This document shows positions 46,313 through 57,330 of a DNA stretch of 64,000 nt, piece by piece. The stretch is from assembly GCA_030762935.1 (NCBI GenBank), contig CM060881.1, positions 101,292,001 through 101,356,000 of the forward strand. Reading direction: 5' to 3'. The position numbers were made by a program, and so were the translations under genes. The stretch comes from Hymenopus coronatus (taxonomy: Eukaryota; Arthropoda; Insecta; Mantodea; Hymenopodidae). The notes below the pieces were generated by a model. It was given only the letters and a program-made list of their open reading frames with translations. It made no database searches and was not told where the DNA came from. Every line of letters begins with the position of its first letter. Position 1 is the stretch's first letter.

Positions 46313-46715
46313 GTATTTTGATGTAATTTAATTTTAACATGTAGCAACAGTAACAATTCCGATATATTTTTTTAAGAAGTTGAAGGTTATTCGAACTATT
46401 AATATGCCGTATAATAAATGCAGATAGTATGATATGGAAATAAGTGTTTGAAATCCAAATTGCGTTATTATTCGTTTTGCCCTATAGGAACCTGAATGAT
46501 AAAATTATGTAATGAAATATCTGTGACGTAATGAAGAAAAAAAAATAAAACGCTAATACCAGCTAAGCGTTATATGAAAGCATTTATTGCTATAGACGAT
46601 TCAAATATATTTTTGTACATATCCTAAGTTAAATTTTTACTTTTAGGCAGTATTACTGAATAATACTCCTATATAAGATAAGAAAAATAATGACTCATGA
46701 CATACATTTATTTAT
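46313..46715. other. No gene recognised
   Basis: AT-rich sequence. Confidence 0.5.
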
Positions 46716-47105
46716 GGCTGGACTGCACCCTATTTGACGTATGCAGATAACCCTTCGAGTGTAAAAGAGTTGCACAACTAAACGGAGTTAAAACTTATCA
46801 ATAGAAAAGTACGGTAGCGACTTTCATTTTATCATTCTTGCTTAGCACCGAAGCGGTGAGCGGGTCGCGCTAATAAAAATACATTTTCCAGCCTTCCAAT
46901 AGGGGGTATATTCCGTGATGATCTACAAGAGGAACATAAATAAACCGAAAAGGCTTTAGAATATTTTCCAGAACCTTTATTTTCGAGGAATTAAAGTTAC
47001 ATTTTAAATTGATAAATAATTAAACCGTGTCTATAGCCTCTTGTATTCAGAGTTTTTTTTAACGCACAAAGGGATATCTGAACACGTAAAATACGGGGAG
47101 TTAGA
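46716..47105. repeat. Family B palindromic repeat, copy 3, with enlarged centre
   Basis: The left arm (46716-46880) has CACCCTATTTGACGTATGCA, GTAAAAGAGTTGCACAAC and AGCGACTTTCATTTTA. The right arm resumes near 47033 with TAGCCTCTTGTATTCAGAG, TTAACGCACAAAGGGATATC and ACACGTAAAATACGGGG. Some 150 AT-rich bases separate them. The minus frames at 46997-47285 run through this non-coding arm and are chance. Confidence 0.65.
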
Positions 47106-47865
47106 CCATATGCTGGAAGCTTTTTCCCGCGTACCGTGAAACAGGCGGATTTTGTCTTGTGGTATATGCCTATTAAAACTTTTGGGAACTCTTCTCTCTT
47201 GTTTATGATATGGCTTTTCAAGGGCTACCGAAACTATTATATTTTCAGTTGCATTCGCGGTGGCTTTAATTACTTGAAGTTCCAATCTAGTTTTGCGTAC
47301 ATTTAAGGGAATTAAATTAACCTAGCTTTGTGGTTTCCCTTTCATAGTAGACATATTTAGATTTGTACATTATTCCTGCTCATTAAATAAGCATTTATCA
47401 CTTTCTATTTGGATAATCATTTTCCCCCTGCAGGTACAGATAAGTCAACTGAAAATATAGACATGTTTTTTTTTAATAAAGTGCTAAGCAAGTTTTTCAC
47501 CACAATATTTAGCATTTCAGTAGCAAAATTTACATTTCTTCTAACAAGATCTATTCCTTTAATAACATATTACTTTTAATGTATGAAATTATGTAAAAAT
47601 GAATTTGCTAATCCCAAAACATTCTGCTGTTTTCCATCTTTTGCTACTGCTTATGCCTTAAAAAGTGTGACTGTAAATTTATGTAAAATGTTAAATCATT
47701 ACTAAATTATGCATCTGAGAACAAAATAAAAGAAAGATAGCTTTAAATTAATGGGTTTTAAAAATGATGATTGTTCAATTGTTAATTTCGATAAAAATAT
47801 TGGTACTTAGGAAACTTGGATGTGTTTTGTGGCGTAAAACATTACCTTTATATTAAAAACTCGGT
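47106..47865. other. No gene recognised
   Basis: AT-rich sequence with no frames of note. Confidence 0.5.
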
Positions 47866-48060
47866 GTCACCCTTCGTGTTGTGCTTACCCTGATTGCTTC
47901 TAATATCGAAGGTTGCGGGATCTAATCCGGTGGAGGGTGATGGAGTTTTTTGGACCTAAAATACGTATAATGGCTTCCTTCTGAAGGGAAGTAAATTCGT
48001 TGATTCCATCTAATGTTTATTTGTACATAAAATAATCCTATACTTGAAAAAAAAGTTTGC
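47866..48060 (+). repeat. tRNA-derived SINE, family 1, decayed copy
   Basis: GAAGGTTGCGGGATCTAATCC (B-box region) followed by GGTGGAGGGTGATGGAGTTT and TGGCTTCCTTCTGAAGGGAA matches the copy at 1-276, with clear divergence. Confidence 0.65.
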
Positions 48061-48675
48061 AGTTATTTACTTTCGCAAGTAGCGGTTTCGTCCTTGAGTG
48101 CCATATATGAGCGATGGGCTGATCTTTCGTTACCATGTGCATCTAGTGGCGAACTCGCGAACTAGAAATTCTCTCGTCAAGAAAACATGTATCCCAAATA
48201 CGCCGACATGGTGTGAAGGAACTTAATGAATGGAATGAATGAATAACTCCGTGTCAAGATTTAGTTAGCAAGTATTTACGACCAAACGCTTGTCTCTTGA
48301 GAAATACCTTTAAAGGCTGAAAAGTATCTAAAAATGTGTTTTTGTATTCACATGCTCCTTATATGGTCCGAAGCATATCCGTGGGTTACCTCATTCCATC
48401 AAGTGTAGACTGGTTCCATTTCTGAAATGATGACAACCAATGTGCGCGTCGTTACTTCCTATGTAGGATGGTAGTGGAATGAGAGGACCTATAGTTTATA
48501 CCATGGACTCTGCACCACTTTGGGCCTTCCGGATACTTCACATGAGCTGGTCAGAGGTGGAGGCATGGGTAGACGGACTTAAATTCGTTACTTCAGATAT
48601 AGGAATCGAAATAGGGATTTACAGCAATTTTAAAACAAAGGAGAAATCATATTTGTGCATCAATACAACAGAAAA
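48061..48675. other. No gene recognised
   Basis: Mixed composition; a frame at 48479-48763 runs into family A and shows no known domain. Confidence 0.4.
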
Positions 48676-49442
48676 TCTGATTCATTCACATGATTTTTCT
48701 ACCTATTCTGAGACTAATTATTCTTACAAAAGTTTATTCTTTATCTACATGATGCAAATCTAGATAAACATTACCAGAAATGGTCTAATTACTTGCTTCC
48801 TTTTAAGCAGAAGGGAAATAAGGGAATACATAAGGCTGAAGTGATAGTAAAATGTTTTAAAAGCTGGTTGCTATGTAATTGAAATTAGTTGTCTTTACAC
48901 GGTCGGGAGTAAAACAAAAGAAACAGTAATTACCAAATTCCCGAGTGAGAAAAATTACTTTTAAAATTGAAACCTATATCAAGAAATACATCGGATATAG
49001 TTATCCCTACAAAAAATATATATGACATAAATTGCTTGTTTTTAAAATACTTGTATGTTCTGTATAGTAAGTTTTATTTACCCCTATTATGCAAAATTTA
49101 TTCAGAAAGTAGAGAACTTGAAACTTTAAACATTTTAAAACTTTCCCCATGTGAAAGTAGTTTGGATTGTGTGGATTTTCTTGAAGATCTTGTACGTTGC
49201 ATCCTTAAAAGATGCTGAACTTAACCATCAAGTTTGGTATATAATCGGTTTTTTGTTTTTGAGTATGCTGTTCAAAGATATACACACACACATACCTGGG
49301 CACACACACACGCGAGCATGGACCTTTTTTGAAAAATTACTTTTTTGGAATACAAGCGACTCTAAAATCTATATTTCCTGTGAAATCTCTCGGCATCGAA
49401 TTTTTGGGTGGGATGGAATACCTTCTATATGTATGTAATATG
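48676..49442 (+). repeat. Family A repeat, near full length, with (AC)n
   Basis: TGATTCATTCACATGATTTT, AAATAAGGGAATACATAAGG, AAAGCTGGTTGCTATGTAAT, GGATTTTCTTGAAGATCTTG, two AC tracts at 49281-49313 and GGTGGGATGGAATACCTTC. The GGTTTACCAGTT block is mostly deleted. Confidence 0.85.
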
Positions 49443-49737
49443 CACGATGGTCTTAAAAAGGGACCTCTGTCCGCTGCTACTGGGCAATAACCAGTAGCAA
49501 TAAAAAGACGACCCTGCACTAGGGGGCGAGAGGAATGTAGTAAAATCTGTTTCCTGGAAATCCTGTAGACAGTTCAGTTTCGTGTTTATGTTAGTACGTA
49601 TCCAAACAGTGATTACTGCACAACTTCAAGGCACCGGTAAGTGGCAGTCTTGGCAACTGCGAGGGTTGGTTTCCAGCCGCACACCTCGTAAATCCACTGC
49701 CTTTGTCAGAGGAGTGGGGCAGGGTTATCATGTTCTA
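49443..49737. other. Unidentified segment between two family A copies
   Basis: Not part of family A. Contains the short inverted repeat GCTACTGGGCAATAACCAGTAGC at 49476-49498. The origin is unknown. Confidence 0.4.
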
Positions 49738-49969
49738 AAAGTATGTAAATTTTATTTGTCAAGTAAATATCTTTAATATATGCCTCCTTAATCAAAATCG
49801 TTAGAGCCAATTTTAGAAATCGAAAATTTTGAAAAGTGATGCATGTAAGGACTAGTTTGGGGTTAGGGAAATTTTCCTGAATATCTTCGTATCGCATTCT
49901 TGGAATATGTTAAACTTAAATATCAAATTTGGTATCTAACCGGCTTTTTGTTTTCGAGTCCATAGAAAC
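49738..49969 (+). repeat. Family A repeat, central part, interrupted
   Basis: AAGTAAATATCTTTAATATA, AATCAAAATCGTTAGAGCC and TATCTTCGTATCGCATTCTT, broken off at TTTTTGTTTTCGAGTCCATA by a SINE. Confidence 0.8.
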
Positions 49970-50128
49970 ATGAAATGAAATGCAGTTTTATTTATGGACG
50001 CTCTTTAACTGCTACGGTTCTCGGTATCCCATTCTATACTGGGCGTAAAAGAGTGCTTAATTTTATTCAGAGACCTTTCTATCAGGCTTGAGGTTCTTTT
50101 ACGTGTCATAAATCTACGACATGATACC
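49970..50128 (-). repeat. tRNA-derived SINE, family 1, 5'-truncated, inserted in family A
   Basis: CATGAAATGAAATGCAG (3' simple tail) then TTATTTATGGACGCTCTTTA, TGAGGTTCTTTTACGTGTCA and TCTACGACATGATACCAAC. Its tRNA-like head is missing. Family A sequence continues right after it. Confidence 0.75.
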
Positions 50129-50275
50129 AACACGGACACACACCCGCAAGCGCGGATCATTTTCTAGGGAACATGCAACATGTACTTCCTAGACATCTTG
50201 CATTTTGGTTGGAGTACAATAACTTCTTTACCTACTATGTACATCGTACATACGTGCTAGAAAAAGTAAACATTC
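50129..50275 (+). repeat. Family A repeat, 3' end of the interrupted copy
   Basis: ACGGACACACACCCGCAAGC (the (AC)n site) and GTACATACGTGCTAGAAAAA followed by GTAAACATT close the copy that began at 49738. Confidence 0.7.
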
Positions 50276-50837
50276 TACGTCATATCCTTAACAACCATTT
50301 AAAACGACTTAATCTTTCCAGTTTCATTGGCATGCACAGATTCGGTCCACCTACAACATTATTTGTGAATATTTATTTTATCCTACACATTTCTTGGAAC
50401 CTGCACATTCAGATTAACTTATTCCATCGTATTAAAATATTTATTCATGCAGCAATGGTTTCGAGATTTGCACTGCGTTGGAAACTTAAAGTTTTAGCCA
50501 CTGCTGTCCCACTGCTGTGAAAAAACTATTAATCCAAACGCATAATACAAGTAGATATTTTATCTACTGGCCAGGTTATACTTTTTTCCTTCCTTTTATC
50601 TTCTTTGGACTGATGCGATCCAATTCCTAGTATCGACACGCTACGTCTAAACGTTTTGACGAGCCGGAGCAATGAAGCCTTATTGACAATTGAACTATGC
50701 TAGTCCAGAGATGAATTTACTGCCCACCAGATTCCTAAAACGTTTATAATTATGGAGCAATTATCTTAGGCAAGGAGATTTTTCGCATTTTGTTTGTTTA
50801 TTTGTATATTTGTAAATTATTAAGTTTATTGGATTAA
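50276..50837. other. No gene recognised
   Basis: AT-rich. The 115-codon frame 50173-50520 begins inside family A and shows no known domain. Confidence 0.45.
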
Positions 50838-51125
50838 TTGTTTCTTCACACAAGCCGTGTGTACGACAGGAGTTGGATAGGTAGAGTCAAACTGAAAAAT
50901 CCAATGCCATAGCCGGGATTTGAGCCAGGTATCTCCCGATCTCTAGCCGGCTGCTCTGCCACTGAGCTATCATGGCAGCACGTCGGCATAGCATTTGATT
51001 TCTCAACTGACTCATATGTTTCCCGATAAGCCACAAGGTGTTCTCAAATTATTTTGAGATGACAAACCCAATGGTGACTTACAATGCTGCAAATACTTAA
51101 GTCACAGGATTCATAGTATAGCTAA
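50838..51125 (-). repeat. SINE family D, best preserved copy
   Basis: On the minus strand: GAAGCC-like start missing, then GTAAGTCACCATTGGGTTTG, TTTGAGAACACCTTGTGGCT, then the tRNA-like part with TGATAGCTCAGTGGCAGAGC (A box) and GGCTCAAATCCCGGC (B box), and the end CCAACTCCTGTCGTACACAC. The tRNA-like part is about 170 bp inside the element, not at its 5' end. Confidence 0.75.
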
Positions 51126-52149
51126 TATTATTATTTAGGTTATTATTCAAACATAGAAAAGGTAATTTCCAGTCCTAATTATATTTGTCATCTTCCCCGA
51201 TCAAAGGGTTACTTCATTAAACGTTACAAAACCTTTAGGCTGTCGCATCAATGAAATTTGACCAAAATTGCAAAAAATTAAATATAATAAATTAAATATA
51301 AAAAATATCACTGCTATCGTGTACATATATCTTATATATTGTGGGCTTTATAAATTTCACAGATGGATCTGTGCTAAACTTGAGATAGAGAAAGCCTCCC
51401 ATCAAAATATGCACTAACAGGGCGACCCCCTGTCACCGAAACTATTCACATGTGCACTGGTATTTTATGTTAAAAACCCAGATGCTAAAACAAAAGCTGG
51501 ATCTTAAAGCGTACAACTGTAATTACAATTTCGTATGGTGAGCAAAAATAAAATCAGTTAAGCATTCATACTTTATTTATATTAAGACTGATTTTGGAAA
51601 TACAAAGCTTTAAATCTCTGTTTTAATCTGCTAAAATAGCGAAAGAAAACTCATGAGGAATACATAATGTTTATATGTGAATTTGTTTGCCTTTAGAATA
51701 AAAATTAATGGCGATGCCCTTAATTGTTAAATCATTTCAAGATATGATGGATTCTCCCAAATTTGCTGTAGGCAGTAAAATATACACAAAATGAACTTGC
51801 CAAAATGTAATTTTCAATTTAGCCCAGCAAAAACTTATTATCTACATTGTCTTTCTTAGATACACTATCGAAGACATGCTTTCTACCAGGAGCTACGGCA
51901 GTTGGTACAGTAGAAATTCTTCGGCCTCACTGACACATTCGAGTGTAACTTCCTGAGGGTGGCTTCTCATCTTTACCACCAGAGGGCAGCACACTGTAGT
52001 TGATGAGTTTACCAGAAGCTGTCTGGTTGGTCGGCATACAAGCTCAGACGTATATCTCTGTTTTGACTGTTCAAAACTGTGGAAAGGGGTGAAACTGGTG
52101 CTGAAAATCAACGTATGTTTGGAATACAAGTATGGAACTATTTTTAATG
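51126..52149. other. No gene recognised
   Basis: AT-rich to about 51890, then less so. A 110-codon minus frame at 51893-52225 has no known domain. It contains the CTCF-like site listed separately. Confidence 0.45.
51976..51990 (+). promoter_or_regulatory. CTCF-like insulator motif
   Basis: CCACCAGAGGGCAGC fits the 15-base CTCF consensus CCASYAGRKGGCRSY at every position. Chance expectation for such a match in 64 kb on both strands is about 0.015 with equal base use, and lower here because the window is AT-rich. Binding is inferred only. Confidence 0.4.
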
Positions 52150-52865
52150 GAAAAAAACCTTGATTTACCCGAGGTTTGCAGATGATAACACTGTGATAGT
52201 ACAAACCAGGAATGAATTGAAACACATGCTAAACGACCTAGACTGTGTAAGCCCAGAAGCAGGACAAAATGATCCCCAGGAAGACAAAGCTAATGAGAAA
52301 CGCCACAGGGGAACCAGTCTGTATAAACGGTGAAGCACCTTAATATAGGAATATATCTATATACGCCAAACTTTATCGTTTCAAGCGAATACGGATAGAA
52401 CAATTAAGAGAAGAATGGGTCAGGCATTGAGACATTTTGGAGCATAAAATATATCCTAACCACTGTCCTACTGAAGTTGAAACTAAGGGCGAAGGTTCAA
52501 GAGAGATGAAATAGTTCTAATGTATGATAGTCAAACGTGGTCGCTATAAGATAAAATGAAAATAATAATCCAAATATATCAACGTAAAATGGAGAGAAAA
52601 CTACTACGGGACAGAATACGCAAGGAGATCAGGAGAGCGAATATGGGAGACACAATTGTAATGACAGAGTGTCTTAAATATAAACGGCGAGACCACGTTT
52701 TAAAGTGTGTAACAACAAATAGATTTATAGAACAACCATATTAGACCCCAAAGAAGATGCGTGGGAATACAGGAGATCAGATGGGTGATTGGCGGCATAA
52801 TGATCGAAATGGTGAAGCTGTGAGAGAATCTTTAGCTAAAAGATTCCACAATGCTCACTCACCAT
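52150..52865 (+). pseudogene. RTE-type LINE relic, RT motif to C-terminus
   Basis: Starts just before the RT catalytic motif: 'RFADDNTVIVQTRNELKHML' with FADD at 52175-52186. Traces follow of 'CVSPEAG', 'NEKRHRGT' (for 'KNVTGEPV'), 'LKYILT..', 'MYDSQTW' (for 'LYGAQTW', near 52525), and the open frame 52556-52744 with 'IYQRKMERKLLRDRIRKEIR', the 'CQRKMERxxLGIxxRDxIR' signature of insect RTE elements. Multiple stops and shifts are present, and the N-terminal endonuclease and first half of the RT are absent, as in 5'-truncated copies. The enzyme would have made cDNA at a nicked target. Confidence 0.8.
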
Positions 52866-54002
52866 ACATGCTAACTTTAAATTATATAAACAGTTCCAGG
52901 TGACTGCTAAACCAGACTTATCATTTGCACTGAAATCATTAACTACAGATCGTTGCAGAAGAATGCATTAATCACCCAAAATATCTGCAAAAAGATCTTT
53001 TAGGGAACTACAGATTTCCAACACACATTTTTGGATAATGTTATAAACACTACCTCTGAAGCCTTATAGATCTACAGTATTGTGCTGCAGACCCTGAATG
53101 AGGATGTCAAATAAAAGATGAATTCTGTCACTGAAGCGAAATTAAAATTACGATAAATTTTCCAAAATAATATTATAAAATCTGATGTGATCAGTCATGT
53201 TTTAAATTAAATTGAAGATTTAACAAACCTAATGTGTTAGATTTTGAAAATCCACCATTTGTAAAGGAGAGATTAAAAACTCTTGGAGTTACGGTTCTAG
53301 AAGGAATGTACAGAAAGTAGTGAATACATTTTTATGTGGAGCTCCGATTGCTTAGAGGTGCTTTTGAATGATAAGAGAAAATATGGTGAAGTTAGACAAT
53401 AGGCATCTGGAAACAATCTTGTTTAATAGAATTTCTATCAAATGTGAATTGAACATCCCCCTCCTGTCTTAATCACAATTTGAAGAGTACAGAAATATGG
53501 TGTACTGGCCACAGAATTTCAGGCCCTGTGACTTTTTAATATTAAAGGGGGTCACCGATCCAATAGTCCTACAATGTTGAGTGGATAGAATTAAAGATCC
53601 ATTTTAAACATGTTTGTAATAGTGGGGATTCCTATGACAGCATATTTAAATCAGTATGTTAATATATTTAGCTAACAATAGAGAGCAGTTTAAACCGATT
53701 TCCGTTGTTGATACAATCTTATCTGTCGTCATAGAAACCCAATTAAACTCTTTGTAGTTTTTGAACACATTTTACTGCAAATATCTCACCAGCTCTTATG
53801 CACAGCCATAGCCTACGTGGAAAAACCGAAAATGTAAAAACATTTACCTGTGTTGTAAGGTGGTGAAGGGAGAAGAAGGATGAAATACGATCGGTTTTTA
53901 ACGTGGGATTGATACTAAAGGATTAGCAGTAATTCAGGAAATGTCACCGCACTTAGTGAATGCACGCTTCCAGATTACCGCAAAATGCCATTCAATGGTA
54001 AT
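52866..54002. other. No gene recognised
   Basis: AT-rich, with no frames above 60 codons and no recognised repeat. Confidence 0.5.
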
Positions 54003-54280
54003 TAATTCTTCTTTCACGCAAGCCATGTGCAGGGCCAGGTTGGAGTAGTTAAATCAGACTGAACAATTCGATGCTGGCGAGTTTTCAACCACGAATCTTG
54101 CAATGTTCGTCCGGTTGCTCTAATCATCTGAACCATCACGGAAGCATGCAGACTCGACATTAATTTTCCCAACTCTCATATTTCCCATACACAACAAGCA
54201 GATCTCAAATTTGGAATAATACACTTTAATGGCGACTTACAATGATGTAGTTTAAGTCAAGGCACTACAATTTAACCAAA
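54003..54280 (-). repeat. SINE family D, diverged copy
   Basis: CACGCAAGCCATGTGCAGGG and AGGTTGGAGTAGTTAAATC match the family D 3' end in reverse. TTTAATGGCGACTTACAATG and AGTTTAAGTCAAGGCACTAC match its 5' half. The tRNA-like centre is eroded. Confidence 0.65.
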
Positions 54281-54287
54281 CGTTAGA

Positions 54288-54400
54288 TTAATTAAGATAA
54301 AGAGCTTAGACAGTTTGAATCAGATTGAAATACAGCCGGGATTTCAACATGCATTTTCCGGCATCCATTGGTTACTTTATCCAACTGAGCTACTGTATTT
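54288..54400 (-). repeat. tRNA-derived SINE fragment, family E
   Basis: On minus, CAGTAGCTCAGTTGGATAAA (A box) and GTTGAAATCCCGGC (B box) are spaced as in a tRNA, followed by TGTATTTCAATCTGATTC. The body beyond about 54288 is unclear. Not a functional tRNA: the acceptor stem does not close. Confidence 0.6.
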
Positions 54401-54434
54401 AAAGGCAGCCCGGTTCCGCCCGACGAAGGGACCG

Positions 54435-54775
54435 CTGTTTGTCCCGTTCTAAGAATAGCGCTAAGGAACACAACAGGGAGCAAACAAAGGTCTTTGTGTG
54501 CTTCCTTAATTTATACTTTTGAAGAATTCATATCTATATGGATGAAACGTGATTTCCAGTAATTTCTCCGACTGGAACTTTTGTAGTCCAGCTACGGGAC
54601 TACATAAGAGGAACCGACACCACCGGCAGTAATAAAACACGTGAGTGACGTATGCTAAAGTAGTGAAGTGAGCGCAGTAATTTAGTTACTTTGCGTACCA
54701 AAATATTGCATTATGTTGATTGCCCTAGTGATGAATAAACAGAGTTTAACAGAATCTGGTGTTCTTATTTGTTAC
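54435..54775 (+). repeat. Possible solo LTR
   Basis: Features in LTR order: TGTTTGTCCCG start, a TATA-like ACATAAGAGG near 54602, a GTGAGTGACG stretch, AATAAACAGAG near 54736, and a TGTTCTTATTTGTTACA end. No target duplication and no second copy were found. The pattern resembles that of the 30895-31235 promoter block. Confidence 0.35.
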
Positions 54776-54799
54776 AGTACCAACTTGTTGGTAGGAATT

Positions 54800-54885
54800 T
54801 AAATACCCAAGTTATTCTTTCAGAAATATTTCCCAATGATGACTTACAATGTCATAAGTATTTTACTCCAGTAGTTCCTAATGCA
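54800..54885 (-). repeat. SINE family D, small fragment
   Basis: CCAATGATGACTTACAATGT and CATAAGTATTTTACTCCAG match the 5' part of family D in reverse. Confidence 0.5.
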
Positions 54886-56264
54886 GCATTATGGTTGCAA
54901 CTTAGATGCCAAAAGGTAGAAATATCTACCTCGTTATTTCACATTTCATAGTTATATTGAATTGAATTCCCTAATGTATATTGTTTTAATGTGTAAGGAA
55001 CGCTGGGAGTAGATTTTCTAACTTTTTTAATTTGTAAGCTATTTACTTAAAATTGGAACACCTAATAGGACAATAAAGAAATTACTTTGCAAAAACTGAA
55101 AGGTCTAGCACAAGTAGTTTCTAAGACAATACAAATACATATTCTTAATTAGCGAAAAAACTACAATTTTTTTTTTTAAAATGGCACATTCTCATTTGTT
55201 AGAGCGGTATGACAGAAATATCCTCAGATATTTTATAACAGCAAAAATGAATGTATGGAATCTATTTAAATGGGGGTAACATTCACCAGCTCCTATTTGT
55301 TAAGGACTTCAGGTTAGTTGCGGAAGGACATTAAAGTGTCTCACAACCCCGCCCAGATCTACGCAATTGCTTGTGGGTATCGAGAATCAATACTCCGCCG
55401 AGTCCAACCCAGGCCGAGCAGCTCCCTTTCTGGAGCAGCTCAGATATTCGGGCTAGTGTACTTCCAGTAATGCCGGAAGTACCACGGGTGGAGAAGTAGG
55501 TTTAAAGGTAGCGCTTGTATGTTGGTGAACTTTTAAAAATGTCATTAGTGAAAAATGTTTGGCCAAAATGGCGTTTGTAGAATATTTATATGGTGTAATT
55601 AAAACTCTACATTCATTTAATTTTCACCTAAAAATTCAGTCTGAGTGTCTATTAGGAGAGATACTCGCTTATTTCATTTTTTATTCTATAAACCTGAGCT
55701 GAGTTCGTTCAAACGTTGTGTAATTCTGAACTACTGGAAATGAAATAAAATTGTATTTTATAAAGTTAACATGCGATAACGTTTGATATTACTCTGCTTA
55801 TGGCATGAAATGAAAATAATCGTGCTAAACATATGTGTGTAGTTCCACTGGAAATTCCTTTATTACAAATGCCAGCGGCAGCATTGAGGATATGTTGCCC
55901 GCTCTTAATTTTAACTCACCGGATAACAGACAGCTACATACTGGGTTGAAAGTTATGACTTTAAAGCGAAGAACCAATCTGGGAAATAGATTACAGGCAA
56001 TCTATTTGTCCAGTACTTATAAAAGCTTTATATAGAGATTTATATAGATGTGCCTTACTTGCTTTGTACATATTCTGGTCTTAGTATATTTTTTGGATGA
56101 GGCTACACGGATGCAAGGTTATTTATTCGTATGAATTCATTGAATTGAATACCTATCACATTTATTTGGAATAATCTCTTGCAAACCGGCATAAATAGCA
56201 AACCTATATTGCAATGGACGATTTTTGTCTGTCTCTTTATTTTATTTTACTTTTTCCACTACGT
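54886..56264. other. Unclassified; GC-richer patch
   Basis: AT-rich apart from about 55310-55520, which is GC-richer and contains CAGCTCCCTTTCTGGAGCAG, an inverted repeat. No family was recognised. The 66-codon frame at 55835 shows nothing. Confidence 0.4.
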
Positions 56265-57330
56265 TTAGAGAAGAACAAGCAGGCTTTCGAGAAGAAAACA
56301 GTAAGATCAATCACCTACTAACTGTCAAATATGTAATAGAAAAGATAGTATAATACAACCGAATTCTGCGTATGTCTTTATGGACGACAACAAGTTCGTT
56401 GACTCCGTAGATCACAGACATTCATAAATTAATTATAAACAATGGGAGTAGAAAGCACATATATCAGAGTGACAGGGAACATCTATATCAATAGCTACAC
56501 CGAAGTCAAAACGGAAACCGAAGGAGGCAGATTTAAACTGGACAGAGGAGTGAAGCAACGGGACCCAAACTCTCCTAAAATTTTCACAGGCCTACTGAAG
56601 TCCCATTCCGCACATTAAACTGGGACAAGAGGCGAAAGTACACGTGTACATATAAATGGAATGAGACTATCCAACTAGCGCCTCACAGACACTTTAGGCA
56701 AAGTCAGCAAGAGACAATGTTCAAAGAGCTAAACATTGTAAGCAAATACATTTGATTACGGATAAAGTCAACTAAGACATGCTGGAAAACTATCAATAGT
56801 ATTAGAGGAAACAACTATAGAGTATAAGGAGGATTACAAAACACTAAATATTTAAGTGAAGGTTAGCCGCGAGACTGAGATAAAACGAAGAATTGGCGCA
56901 GTCTGGAGATTCTTCTGGAGGTTAAAAGATATTCTGTTAAACAAATAGCTAAATCTGAAAATGAAAATACAGGTCATGGAATGGTGCGTGATTCCGAGGG
57001 TCCATATACGATGCCAGAAGTGTGTTTCAGTGTAATCAAACAAAAAGACATAAATAAGGATGTGATGGAAAATACGGAACACCAAGCTACAAAATAGTAA
57101 ACAGAAATCAAAGGTGCGACTGGAATGAAGGACGCAGCAGTAGTGCACGGCAATAAAGTGGAAATGGGGCAGCCATGTAACAAGGATGGACTACAGAAGA
57201 GACGCCTACGCGACCACAATTTGTGACAACAGGCTCGAAAAACTAGAAGAGGTTACCCATTCCAGAGACTGAAGCAGGAAGAAGATGAACCATCCTAGCC
57301 ACGTCCACAACTATGGAAGAGCGTCTCTTC
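56265..57330 (+). pseudogene. RTE-type LINE relic, RT to C-terminus
   Basis: Begins with the RT signature 'REEQAGFRKENSKINHLLTV' (about 56268-56330), then 'VFMDDNKFVDSVDH' (RT motif A, near 56375) and 'RGVKQRDPNSPKIFTGLL' (for 'GVKQGDPLSPKLF', near 56548). It runs on with 'GAVWRFFWRLKDILLN'-like sequence and ends in a region matching 'WGSHVTRMDYRRDAYATTIC' (near 57160-57220), close to the 'WAGHVxRMxxxRWA' end of insect RTE proteins. The FADD-bearing segment has been lost or shifted. Many stops. It is a longer copy than that at 52150 and diverged from it. Confidence 0.8.

Noticed and set aside
47031..47285. 84- and 74-codon minus frames that look protein-like
   Set aside because: Their 3' part runs through the right arm of palindrome B, which is a non-coding repeat.
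50846..51034. 62-codon minus frame containing AEQPARDREIPGSNPG
   Set aside because: This is the tRNA-like part of SINE family D translated, a common false protein in gene sets.
54288..54400. Functional tRNA on the minus strand
   Set aside because: The A and B boxes are present, but stems are mismatched and the sequence runs into unrelated DNA.
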